Below, in pieces: positions 1 through 11,087 of a DNA stretch of 64,000 nucleotides. The stretch comes from Auanema rhodensis. Taxonomy: Eukaryota; Nematoda; Chromadorea; Rhabditida; Rhabditidae. A model generated the notes under the pieces. It did not search any database. It had not been told where the DNA came from and saw nothing but the letters and a program-made list of their open reading frames with translations. A program made the translations under genes and the position numbers. The stretch is from assembly GCA_964057225.1 (NCBI GenBank), contig OZ059898.1, positions 21,119,267-21,183,266 on the forward strand, read 5' to 3'. Each line of letters opens with the position of its first letter. Positions within the stretch are counted from its first letter, which is position 1.

Positions 1-891
1 AATTAAATGTACACGTGATGTGCACTTGGTATGTAACTCGCTTCACGTGAAAGATAAAGAGATGCGGTTTTCAAAATTAGATTCCCCATGTCTATATTAG
101 TTTAAAAACAAATTTTTATTGATATTAGTTCATGGTAACCATGACTTTGAAATTTACGTGAACTTTAATTTATGCTAATTAAATGTACACGTGATGTGCA
201 CTTGGTATGTAACTCGCTTCACGTGAAAGATAATGAGATGCGGTTTTCAAAATTAGATTTCCCATGTCCATATTAGTCTAAAAACAAATTTTTATTGATA
301 TTGGTTCATGGTAACCATGACTTTGAAATTTACGTGAACTTTAATTTATGCTAATTAAATGTACACGTGATGTGCACTTGGTATGTAACTCGCTTCACTT
401 GAAAGATAAAGAGATGCGGTTTTCAAAATTAGATTCCTCATGTACATATTAGTCTAAAAACAAATTTTTATTGATATTGGTGCATGGTAACCATGACTTT
501 GAAATTTACGTGAACTTTAATTTATGCTAATTAAATGTACACGTGATGTGCACTTGGTATGTAACTCGCTTCACGTGAAAGATAAAGAGATGCGGTTTTC
601 AAAATTAGATTCCCCATGTCCATATTAGTCTAAAAACAAATTTTTATTGATATTGGTTCATGGTAACCATGACTTTGAAATTTACGTGAACTTTAATTTA
701 TGCTAATTAAATGTACACGTGATGTGCACTTGGTATGTAACTCGCTTCACGTGAAAGATAAAGAGATGCGGTTTTCAAAATTAGATTCTACATGTCCATA
801 TTAGTCTAAAAACAAATTTTTATTGATATTGGTTCATGGTAACCATGACTTTGAAATTTACGTGAACTTTAATTTATGCTAATTAAATGTA

Positions 892-897
892 CACGTG
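892..897. promoter_or_regulatory. CACGTG motif 1 of the reference monomer
   Basis: The self-complementary hexamer CACGTG lies at monomer positions 12-17 and recurs in nearly every copy. On the minus strand its context reads ATCACGTG, which fits the RTCACRTG pattern bound by Cbf1-type bHLH proteins at budding-yeast CDEI. CACGTG is also the E-box/G-box core of many bHLH and bZIP factors. No binding in this genome is shown. A hexamer match is weak evidence alone, although copying by amplification gives hundreds of sites. Variants that break it occur at 12858 and 17434 (C to T), at 26409, 28697 and 29049 (two substitutions), and at 31503 and 36783 (G to C in those monomers). Confidence 0.4.
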
Positions 898-921
898 ATG
901 TGCACTTGGTATGTAACTCGC

Positions 922-931
922 TTCACGTGAA
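922..931. promoter_or_regulatory. TTCACGTGAA perfect palindrome (motif 2)
   Basis: A perfect 10-bp palindrome lies at monomer positions 42-51, with CACGTG at its centre (44-49). It sits in one of the most conserved stretches of the monomer. The few disrupted copies I saw carry CACTTG (monomers 353, 1585 and 2289) or CTCGTG (near 46853). It could be a symmetric site for a dimeric DNA-binding protein. That is inference from symmetry and conservation only. Confidence 0.45.
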
Positions 932-1009
932 AGATAAAGAGATGCGGTTTTCAAAATTAGATTCCCCATGTCCATATTAGTCTAAAAACAAATTTTTATT
1001 GATATTGGT

Positions 1010-1024
1010 TCATGGTAACCATGA
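1010..1024. other. 7+1+7 inverted repeat around GGTAACC
   Basis: TCATGGT and ACCATGA flank one central A at monomer positions 130-144, giving a perfect dyad with a one-base centre. The common T-to-G variant at position 130 (GGTGCAT copies) shortens each arm to six. The core GGTAACC is a BstEII recognition site in nearly every monomer. Copies near 52741, 52917, 53797, 53973 and 55733 lose it through C to T at position 140, and one near 58021 through T to G at position 136. A symmetric protein site or a small extrudable hairpin is possible but unproven. Confidence 0.5.
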
Positions 1025-1035
1025 CTTTGAAATTT

Positions 1036-1041
1036 ACGTGA
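1036..1041 (+). promoter_or_regulatory. ACGTGA motif 3 of the reference monomer
   Basis: The third ACGTGA per monomer lies at positions 156-161, here preceded by T rather than C, so it is not a full CACGTG. Read across the monomer junction, it starts 33 bp before motif 1 of the next copy, which starts 32 bp before motif 2. The three motifs therefore form an evenly spaced group that recurs once per 176 bp. Functional meaning is inferred. Confidence 0.4.
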
Positions 1042-1072
1042 ACTTTAATTTATGCTAATTAAATGTACACGT
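1036..1072. other. Imperfect 18+1+18 dyad across the monomer junction
   Basis: Monomer positions 156-173 and 175-176 plus 1-16 of the next copy are inverted repeats around G174. I count 13 of 18 pairs, including the outer five (ACGTG against CACGT). This places motifs 3 and 1 as mirror-image arms of one symmetric element. The A/T-rich inner part contains AATTAA and TTAATT. The dyad recurs at each junction. It is low-complexity in part, so some of the pairing is expected by chance. Confidence 0.4.
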
Positions 1073-1408
1073 GATGTGCACTTGGTATGTAACTCGCTTC
1101 ACGTGAAAGATAAAGAGATGCGGTTTTCAAAATTAGATTCCTCATGTCCATATTAGTCTAAAAACAAATTTTTATTGATATTGCTTCATGGTAACCATGA
1201 CTTTGAAATTTACGTGAACTTTAATTTATGCTAATTAAATGTACACGTGATGTGCACTTGGTATGTAACTCGCTTCACGTGAAAGATAAAGAGATGCGGT
1301 TTTCAAAATTAGATTCCCCATGTCCATATTAGTCTAAAAACAAATTTTTATTGATATTGGTTCATGGTAACCATGACTTTGAAATTTACGTGAACTTTAA
1401 TTTATGCT

Positions 1409-2816
1409 AATTAAATGTACACGTGATGTGCACTTGGTATGTAACTCGCTTCACGTGAAAGATAAAGAGATGCGGTTTTCAAAATTAGATTCCCCATGTC
1501 CATATTAGTCTAAAAACAAATTTTTATTGATATTGGTGCATGGTAACCATGACTTTGAAATTTACGTGAACTTTAATTTATGCTAATTAAATGTACACGT
1601 GATGTGCACTTGGTATGTAACTCGCTTCACTTGAAAGATAAAGAGATGCGGTTTTCAAAATTAGATTCCCCATGTCCATATTAGTCTAAAAACAAATTTT
1701 TATTGATATTGGTTCATGGTAACCATGACTTTGAAATTTACGTGAACTTTAATTTATGCTAATTAAATGTACACGTGATGTGCACTTGGTATGTAACTCG
1801 CTTCACGTGAAAGATAAAGAGATGCGGTTTTCAAAATTAGATTCCCCATGTCCATATTAGTCTAAAAACAAATTTTTTTTGATATTGGTTCATGGTAACC
1901 ATGACTTTGAAATTTACGTGAACTTTAATTTATGCTAATTAAATGTACACGTGATGTGCACTTGGTATGTAACTCGCTTCACGTGAAAGATAAAGAGATG
2001 CGGTTTTCAAAATTAGATTCTACATGTCCATATTAGTCTAAAAACAAATTTTTATTGATATTGCTTCATGGTAACCATGACTTTGAAATTTACGTGAACT
2101 TTAATTTATGCTAATTAAATGTACACGTGATGTGCACTTGGTATGTAACTCGCTTCACGTGAAAGATAAAGAGATGCGGTTTTCAAAATTAGATTCCCCA
2201 TGTCCATATTAGTCTAAAAACAAATTTTTATTGATATTGGTGCATGGTAACCATGACTTTGAAATTTACGTGAACTTTAATTTATGCTAATTAAATGTAC
2301 ACGTGATGTGCACTTGGTATGTAACTCACTTCACTTGAAAGATAAAGAGATGCGGTTTTCAAAATTAGATTCCCCATGTCCATATTAGTCTAAAAACAAA
2401 TTTTTATTGATATTGGTTCATGGTAACCATGACTTTGAAATTTACGTGAACTTTAATTTATGCTAATTAAATGTACACGTAATGTGCACTTGGTATGTAA
2501 CTCGCTTCACGTGAAAGATAAAGAGATGCGGTTTTCAAAATTAGATTCCCCATGTCCATATTAGTCTAAAAACAAATTTTTTTTGATATTGGTTCATGGT
2601 AACCATGACTTTGAAATTTACGTGAACTTTAATTTATGCTAATTAAATGTACACGTGATGTGCACTTGGTATGTAACTCGCTTCACGTGAAAGATAAAGA
2701 GATGCGGTTTTCAAAATTAGATTCTACATGTCCATATTAGTCTAAAAACAAATTTTTATTGATATTGCTTCATGGTAACCATGACTTTGAAATTTACGTG
2801 AACTTTAATTTATGCT
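1409..2816 (+). repeat. 4-mer higher-order repeat, two tandem copies (704 bp each)
   Basis: Units 1409-2112 and 2113-2816 each hold four monomers in the same order. The first is a GGTGCAT copy. The second has CACTTG in place of CACGTG. The third has A118 changed to T, giving an eight-T run. The fourth has CTAC at positions 84-87 plus G128 to C. The second unit adds private changes (CTCACT near 2324, ACGTAATG near 2478), so it is not an exact assembly duplicate. Related CTAC monomers occur at 705 and 2993. Confidence 0.85.
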
Positions 2817-3872
2817 AATTAAATGTACACGTGATGTGCACTTGGTATGTAACTCGCTTCACGTGAAAGATAAAGAGATGCGGTTTTCAAAATTAGATTC
2901 CCCATGTCCATATTAGTCTAAAAACAAATTTTTATTGATATTGGTTCATGGTAACCATGACTTTGAAATTTACGTGAACTTTAATTTATGCTAATTAAAT
3001 GTACACGTGATGTGCACTTGGTATGTAACTCGCTTCACGTGAAAGATAAAGAGATGCGGTTTTCAAAATTAGATTCTACATGTCCATATTAGTCTAAAAA
3101 CAAATTTTTATTGATATTGCTTCATGGTAACCATGACTTTGAAATTTACGTGAACTTTAATTTATGCTAATTAAATGTACACGTGATGTGCACTTGGTAT
3201 GTAACTCGCTTCACGTGAAAGATAAAGAGATGCGGTTTTCAAAATTAGATTCCCCATGTCCATATTAGTCTAAAAACAAATTTTTATTGATATTGGTTCA
3301 TGGTAACCATGACTTTGAAATTTACGTGAACTTTAATTTATGCTAATTAAATGTACACGTGATGTGCACTTGGTATGTAACTCGCTTCACGTGAAAGATA
3401 AAGAGATGCGGTTTTCAAAATTAGATTTCCCATGTCCATATTAGTCTAAAAACTAATTTTTATTGATATTGCTTCATGGTAACCATGACTTTGAAATTTA
3501 CGTGAACTTTAATTTATGCTAATTAAATGTACACGTGATGTCCACTTGGTATGTAACTCGCTTCACGTGAAAGATAAAGAGATGCGGTTTCCAAAATTAG
3601 ATTCCCCATGTCCATATTAGTCTAAAAACAAATTTTTATTGATATTGGTTCATGGTAACCATGACTTTGAAATTTACGTGAACTTTAATTTATGCTAATT
3701 AAATGTACACGTGATGTGCACTTGGTATGTAACTCGCTTCACGTGAAAGATAAAGAGATGCGGTTTTCAAAATTAGATTCCCCATGTCCATATTAGTCTA
3801 AAAACAAATTTTTATTGATATTGGTGCATGGTAACCATGACTTTGAAATTTACGTGAACTTTAATTTATGCT

Positions 3873-5632
3873 AATTAAATGTACACGTGATGTGCACTTG
3901 GTATGTAACTCGCTTCACGTGAAAGATAAAGAGATGCGGTTTTCAAAATTAGATTCCCCATGTCCATATTAGTCTAAAAACAAATTTTTATTGATATTGG
4001 TTCATGGTAACCATGACTTTGAAATTTACGTGAACTTTAATTTATGCTAATTAAATGTACACGTGATGTGCACTTGGTATGTAACTCGCTTCACGTGAAA
4101 GATAAAGAGATGCGGTTTTCAAAATTTGATTCCCCATGTCCATATTAGTCTAAAAACAAATTTTTATTGATATTGGTGCATGGTAACCATGACTTTGAAA
4201 TTTACGTGAACTTTAATTTATGCTAATTAAATGTACACGTGATGTGCACTTGGTATGTAACTCGCTTCACGTGAAAGATAAAGAGATGCGGTTTTCAAAA
4301 TTAGATTCCCCATGTCCATATTAGTCTAAAAACTGATTTTTATTGATATTGCTTCATGGTAACCATGACTTTGAAATTTACGTGAACTTCAATTTATGCT
4401 AATTAAATGTACACGTGATGTGCACTTGGTATGTAACTCGCTTCACGTGAAAGATAAAGAGATGCGGTTTTCAAAATTAGATTCCCCATGTCCATATTAG
4501 TCTAAAAACAAATTTTTATTGATATTGGTGCATGGTAACCATGACTTTGAATTTTACGTGAACTTTAATTTATGCTAATTAAATGTACACGTGATGTGCA
4601 CTTGGTATGTAACTCGCTTCACGTGAAAGATAAAGAGATGCGGTTTTCAAAATTAGATTCCCCATGTCCATATTAGTCTAAAAACAAATTTTTATTGATA
4701 TTGGTTCATGGTAACCATGACTTTGAAATTTACGTGAACTTTAATTTATGCTAATTAAATGTACACGTGATGTGCACTTGGTATGTAACTCGCTTCACGT
4801 GAAAGATAAAGAGATGCGGTTTTCAAAATTAGATTCCCCATGTCCATATTAGTCTAAAAACAAATTTTTATTGATATTGGTTCATGGTAACCATGACTTT
4901 GAAATTTACGTGAACTTTAATTTATGCTAATTAAATGTACACGTGATGTGCACTTGGTATGTAACTCGCTTCACGTGAAAGATAAAGAGATGCGGTTTTC
5001 AAAATTTGATTCCCCATGTCCATATTAGTCTAAAAACAAATTTTTATTGATATTGGTGCATGGTAACCATGACTTTGAAATTTACGTGAACTTTAATTTA
5101 TGCTAATTAAATGTACACGTGATGTGCACTTGGTATGTAACTCGCTTCACGTGAAAGATAAAGAGATGCGGTTTTCAAAATTAGATTCCCCATGTCCATA
5201 TTAGTCTAAAAACTGATTTTTATTGATATTGCTTCATGGTAACCATGACTTTGAAATTTACGTGAACTTTAATTTATGCTAATTAAATGTACACGTGATG
5301 TGCACTTGGTATGTAACTCGCTTCACGTGAAAGATAAAGAGATGCGGTTTTCAAAATTAGATTCCCCATGTCCATATTAGTCTAAAAACAAATTTTTATT
5401 GATATTGGTGCATGGTAACCATGACTTTGAATTTTACGTGAACTTTAATTTATGCTAATTAAATGTACACGTGATGTGCACTTGGTATGTAACTCGCTTC
5501 ACGTGAAAGATAAAGAGATGCGGTTTTCAAAATTAGATTCCCCATGTCCATATTAGTCTAAAAACAAATTTTTATTGATATTGGTTCATGGTAACCATGA
5601 CTTTGAAATTTACGTGAACTTTAATTTATGCT
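3873..5632 (+). repeat. 5-mer higher-order repeat, two tandem copies (880 bp each)
   Basis: Units 3873-4752 and 4753-5632 share the order: GGTTCAT copy; TTTGATT (A79 to T) with GGTGCAT; ACTGAT (positions 110-111) with GCTTCAT; GAATTTTA (A152 to T) with GGTGCAT; GGTTCAT copy. The first unit has a private T to C near 4390. A flanking pair (ACTAAT with GCTTCAT, then TTTCC) occurs before it at 3345-3696 and after it at 5633-5984, so a larger unit was split by the 5-mer expansion. Confidence 0.85.
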
Positions 5633-6688
5633 AATTAAATGTACACGTGATGTGCACTTGGTATGTAACTCGCTTCACGTGAAAGATAAAGAGATGCGGT
5701 TTTCAAAATTAGATTTCCCATGTCCATATTAGTCTAAAAACTAATTTTTATTGATATTGCTTCATGGTAACCATGACTTTGAAATTTACGTGAACTTTAA
5801 TTTATGCTAATTAAATGTACACGTGATGTGCACTTGGTATGTAACTCGCTTCACGTGAAAGATAAAGAGATGCGGTTTCCAAAATTAGATTCCCCATGTC
5901 CATATTAGTCTAAAAACAAATTTTTATTGATATTGGTTCATGGTAACCATGACTTTGAAATTTACGTGAACTTTAATTTATGCTAATTAAATGTACACGT
6001 GATGTGCACTTGGTATGTAACTCGCTTCACGTGAAAGATAAAGAGATGCGGTTTTCAAAATTAGATTCCCCATGTCCATATTAGTCTAAAAACAAATTTT
6101 TATTGATATTGGTGCATGGTAACCATGACTTTGAAATTTACGTGAACTTTAATTTATGCTAATTAAATGTACACGTGATGTGCACTTGGTATGTAACTCG
6201 CTTCACGTGAAAGATAAAGAGATGCGGTTTTCAAAATTAGATTCCCCATGTCCATATTAGTCTAAAAACAAATTTTTATTGATATTGCTTCATGGTAACC
6301 ATGACTTTGAAATTTACGTGAACTTTAATTTATGCTAATTAAATGTACACGTGATGTGCACTTGGTATGTAACTCGCTTCACGTGAAAGATAAAGAGATG
6401 CGGTTTTCAAAATTAGATTCCCCATGTCCATATTAGTCTAAAAACAAATTTTTATTGATATTGGTGCATGGTAACCATGACTTTGAAATTTACGTGAACT
6501 TTAATTTATGCTAATTAAATGTACACGTGATGTGCACTTGGTATGTAACTCGCTTCACGTGAAAGATAAAGAGATGCGGTTTTCAAAATTAGATTCCCCA
6601 TGTCCATATTAGTCTAAAAACAAATTTTTATTGATATTGGTTCATGGTAACCATGACTTTGAATTTTACGTGAACTTTAATTTATGCT

Positions 6689-6863
6689 AATTAAATGTAC
6701 ACGTGATGTGCACTTGGTATGTAACTCGCTTCACGTGAAAGATAAAGAGATGCGGTTTTCAAAATTAGATTCCCCATGTCCATATTAGTCTAAAAACAAA
6801 TTTTATTGATATTGGTGCATGGTAACCATGACTTTGAATTTTACGTGAACTTTAATTTATGCT
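6689..6863 (+). repeat. 175-bp monomer with a one-base T-run deletion
   Basis: The five-T run at monomer positions 113-117 is four T here, near 6800, making this the first copy that shifts the array phase. It also carries GGTGCAT and GAATTTTA. No other copy has the same deletion, so it has not spread. Confidence 0.9.
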
Positions 6864-8623
6864 AATTAAATGTACACGTGATGTGCACTTGGTATGTAAC
6901 TCGCTTCACGTGAAAGATAAAGAGATGCGGTTTTCAAAATTAGATTCCCCATGTCCATATTAGTCTAAAAACAAATTTTTATTGATATTGGTTCATGGTA
7001 ACCATGACTTTGAAATTTACGTGTACTTTAATTTATGCTAATTAAATGTACACGTGATGTGCACTTGGTATGTAACTCGCTTCACGTGAAAGATAAAGAG
7101 ATGCGGTTTTCAAAATTAGATTCCCCCTGTCCATATTAGTCTAAAAACAAATTTTTATTGATATTGCTTCATGGTAACCATGACTTTGAAATTTACGTGA
7201 ACTTTAATTTATGCTAATTAAATGTACACGTGATGTGCACTTGGTATGTAACTCGCTTCACGTGAAAGATAAAGAGATGCGGTTTTCAAAATTAGATTCC
7301 CCATGTCCATATTAGTCTAAAAACAAATTTTTATTGATATTAGTTCATGGTAACCATGACTTTGAAATTTACGTGAACTTTAATTTATGCTAATTAAATG
7401 TACACGTGATGTGCACTTGGTATGTAACTCGCTTCACGTGAAAGATAAAGAGATGCGGTTTTCAAAATTAGATTCCCCATGTCCATATTAGTCTAAAAAC
7501 AAATTTTTATTGATATTGGTTCATGGTAACCATGACTTTGAAATTTACGTGAACTTTAATTTATGCTAATTAAATGTACACGTGATGTGCACTTGGTATG
7601 TAACTCGCTTCACGTGAAAGATAAAGAGATGCGGTTTTCAAAATTAGATTCCCCCTGTCCATATTAGTCTAAAAACAAATTTTTATTGATATTGCTTCAT
7701 GGTAACCATGACTTTGAAATTTACGTGAACTTTAATTTATGCTAATTAAATGTACACGTGATGTGCACTTGGTATGTAACTCGCTTCACGTGAAAGATAA
7801 AGAGATGCGGTTTTCAAAATTAGATTCCCCATGTCCATATTAGTCTAAAAACAAATTTTTATTGATATTGGTTCATGGTAACCATGACTTTGAAATTTAC
7901 GTGAACTTTAATTTATGCTAATTAAATGTACACGTGATGTGCACTTGGTATGTAACTCGCTTCACGTGAAAGATAAAGAGATGCGGTTTTCAAAATTAGA
8001 TTCCCCCTGTCCATATTAGTCTAAAAACAAATTTTTATTGATATTGGTTCATGGTAACCATGACTTTAAAATTTACGTGAACTTTAATTTATGCTAATTA
8101 AATGTACACGTGATGTGCACTTGGTATGTAACTCGCTTCACGTGAAAGATAAAGAGATGCGGTTTTCAAAATTAGATTCCCCATGTCCATATTAGTCTAA
8201 AAACAAATTTTTATTGATATTAGTTCATGGTAACCATGACTTTGAATTTTACGTGAACTTTAATTTATGCTAATTAAATGTACACGTGATGTGCACTTGG
8301 TATGTAACTCGCTTCACGTGAAAGATAAAGAGATGCGGTTTTCAAAATTAGATTCCCCATGTCCATATTAGTCTAAAAACAAATTTTTATTGATATTGGT
8401 TCATGGTAACCATGACTTTGAAATTTACGTGAACTTTAATTTATGCTAATTAAATGTACACGTGATGTGCACTTGGTATGTAACTCGCTTCACGTGAAAG
8501 ATAAAGAGATGCGGTTTTCAAAATTAGATTCCCCCTGTCCATATTAGTCTAAAAACAAATTTTTATTGATATTGGTTCATGGTAACCATGACTTTGAAAT
8601 TTACGTGAACTTTAATTTATGCT

Positions 8624-11087
8624 AATTAAATGTACACGTGATGTGCACTTGGTATGTAACTCGCTTCACGTGAAAGATAAAGAGATGCGGTTTTCAAAAT
8701 TAGATTCCCCATGTCCATATTAGTCTAAAAACAAATTTTTATTGATATTGGTGCATGGTAACCATGACTTTGAAATTTACGTGAACTTTAATTTATGCTA
8801 ATTAAATGTACACGTGATGTGCACTTGGTATGTAACTCGCTTCACGTGAAAGATAAAGAGATGCGGTTTTCAAAATTAGATTCCCCATGTCCATATTAGT
8901 CTAAAAACAAATTTTTATTGATATTGGTGCATGGTAACCATGACTTTGAATTTTACGTGAACTTTAATTTATGCTAATTAAATGTACACGTGATGTGCAC
9001 TTGGTATGTAACTCGCTTCACGTGAAAGATAAAGAGATGCGGTTTTCAAAATTAGATTCCCCATGTCCATATTAGTCTAAAAACAAATTTTTATTGATAT
9101 TAGTTCATGGTAACCATGACTTTGAAATTTACGTGAACTTTAATTTATGCTAATTAAATGTACACGTGATGTGCACTTGGTATGTAACTCGCTTCACGTG
9201 AAAGATAAAGAGATGCGGTTTTCAAAATTAGATTCCCCATGTCCATATTAGTCTAAAAACAAATTTTTATTGATATTGGTTCATGGTAACCATGACTTTG
9301 AAATTTACGTGAACTTTAATTTATGCTAATTAAATGTACACGTGATGTGCACTTGGTATGTAACTCGCTTCACGTGAAAGATAAAGAGATGCGGTTTTCA
9401 AAATTAGATTCCCCCTGTCCATATTAGTCTAAAAACAAATTTTTATTGATATTGGTTCATGGTAACCATGACTTTAAAATTTACGTGAACTTTAATTTAT
9501 GCTAATTAAATGTACACGTGATGTGCACTTGGTATGTAACTCGCTTCACGTGAAAGATAAAGAGATGCGGTTTTCAAAATTAGATTCCGCATGTCCATAT
9601 TAGTCTAAAAACAAATTTTTATTGATATTAGTTCATGGTAACCATGACTTTGAATTTTACGTGAACTTTAATTTATGCTAATTAAATGTACACGTGATGT
9701 GCACTTGGTATGTAACTCGCTTCACGTGAAAGATAAAGAGATGCGGTTTTCAAAATTAGATTCCCCATGTCCATATTAGTCTAAAAACAAATTTTTATTG
9801 ATATTGGTTCATGGTAACCATGACTTTGAAATTTACGTGAACTTTAATTTATGCTAATTAAATGTACACGTGATGTGCACTTGGTATGTAACTCGCTTCA
9901 CGTGAAAGATAAAGAGATGCGGTTTTCAAAATTAGATTCCCCATGTCCATATTAGTCTAAAAACAAATTTTTATTGATATTGGTGCATGGTAACCATGAC
10001 TTTGAAATTTACGTGAACTTTAATTTATGCTAATTAAATGTACACGTGATGTGCACTTGGTATGTAACTCGCTTCACGTGAAAGATAAAGAGATGCGGTT
10101 TTCAAAATTAGATTCCCCATGTCCATATTAGTCTAAAAACAAATTTTTATTGATATTGGTGCATGGTAACCATGACTTTGAATTTTACGTGAACTTTAAT
10201 TTATGCTAATTAAATGTACACGTGATGTGCACTTGGTATGTAACTCGCTTCACGTGAAAGATAAAGAGATGCGGTTTTCAAAATTAGATTCCCCATGTCC
10301 ATATTAGTCTAAAAACAAATTTTTATTGATATTAGTTCATGGTAACCATGACTTTGAAATTTACGTGAACTTTAATTTATGCTAATTAAATGTACACGTG
10401 ATGTGCACTTGGTATGTAACTCGCTTCACGTGAAAGATAAAGAGATGCGGTTTTCAAAATTAGATTCCCCATGTCCATATTAGTCTAAAAACAAATTTTT
10501 ATTGATATTGGTTCATGGTAACCATGACTTTGAAATTTACGTGAACTTTAATTTATGCTAATTAAATGTACACGTGATGTGCACTTGGTATGTAACTCGC
10601 TTCACGTGAAAGATAAAGAGATGCGGTTTTCAAAATTAGATTCCCCCTGTCCATATTAGTCTAAAAACAAATTTTTATTGATATTGGTTCATGGTAACCA
10701 TGACTTTAAAATTTACGTGAACTTTAATTTATGCTAATTAAATGTACACGTGATGTGCACTTGGTATGTAACTCGCTTCACGTGAAAGATAAAGAGATGC
10801 GGTTTTCAAAATTAGATTCCGCATGTCCATATTAGTCTAAAAACAAATTTTTATTGATATTAGTTCATGGTAACCATGACTTTGAATTTTACGTGAACTT
10901 TAATTTATGCTAATTAAATGTACACGTGATGTGCACTTGGTATGTAACTCGCTTCACGTGAAAGATAAAGAGATGCGGTTTTCAAAATTAGATTCCCCAT
11001 GTCCATATTAGTCTAAAAACAAATTTTTATTGATATTGGTTCATGGTAACCATGACTTTGAAATTTACGTGAACTTTAATTTATGCT
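8624..11087 (+). repeat. 7-mer higher-order repeat, two tandem copies (1232 bp each)
   Basis: Units 8624-9855 and 9856-11087 match monomer by monomer: GGTGCAT; GGTGCAT with GAATTTTA; TAGTTC (G127 to A); GGTTCAT; CCCCCTG (A88 to C) with CTTTAAAA (G149 to A); CCGC (C86 to G) with TAGTTC and GAATTTTA; GGTTCAT. The 1232-bp offset holds for the CTTTAAAA marker (9471 and 10703) and the CCGC marker (9587 and 10819). A partial older relative lacking CCGC lies at 7920-8447. Confidence 0.9.

Larger units (their letters stand above)
881..1056 (+). repeat. Reference monomer matching the consensus
   Basis: This copy matches the majority base at every position I compared and serves as the numbering reference (monomer positions 1-176). 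Landmarks are: CACGTG at 12-17; GTGCAC at 20-25; the palindrome TTCACGTGAA at 42-51; TTTTCAAAA at 68-76; an A5 run at 104-108 followed by AAATTTTTATT at 110-120; CATGGTAACCATG at 131-143; AAATTT at 150-155; ACGTGA at 156-161. The commonest variant sites are 56, 58, 59, 64-66, 84-88, 90-94, 110-113, 117, 123, 127, 128, 130, 131, 152, 153 and 171. Positions 28-53, 132-148 and 154-170 look nearly invariant by eye. The choice of position 1 is arbitrary, because a tandem array has no natural start. Confidence 0.95.

Noticed and set aside
948-1000. A/T tracts (TTTTCAAAA, A5, AAATTTTTATT) as a promoter or terminator
   Set aside because: No gene lies nearby and the tracts recur every 176 bp. They may affect nucleosome phasing, but nothing shows transcription initiation or termination.
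1052-1059. Octamer-like ATGCTAAT and homeobox-like TAATTA at the monomer junction
   Set aside because: These are short A/T-rich matches expected by chance and present only because the whole monomer is copied. No promoter or gene context exists.
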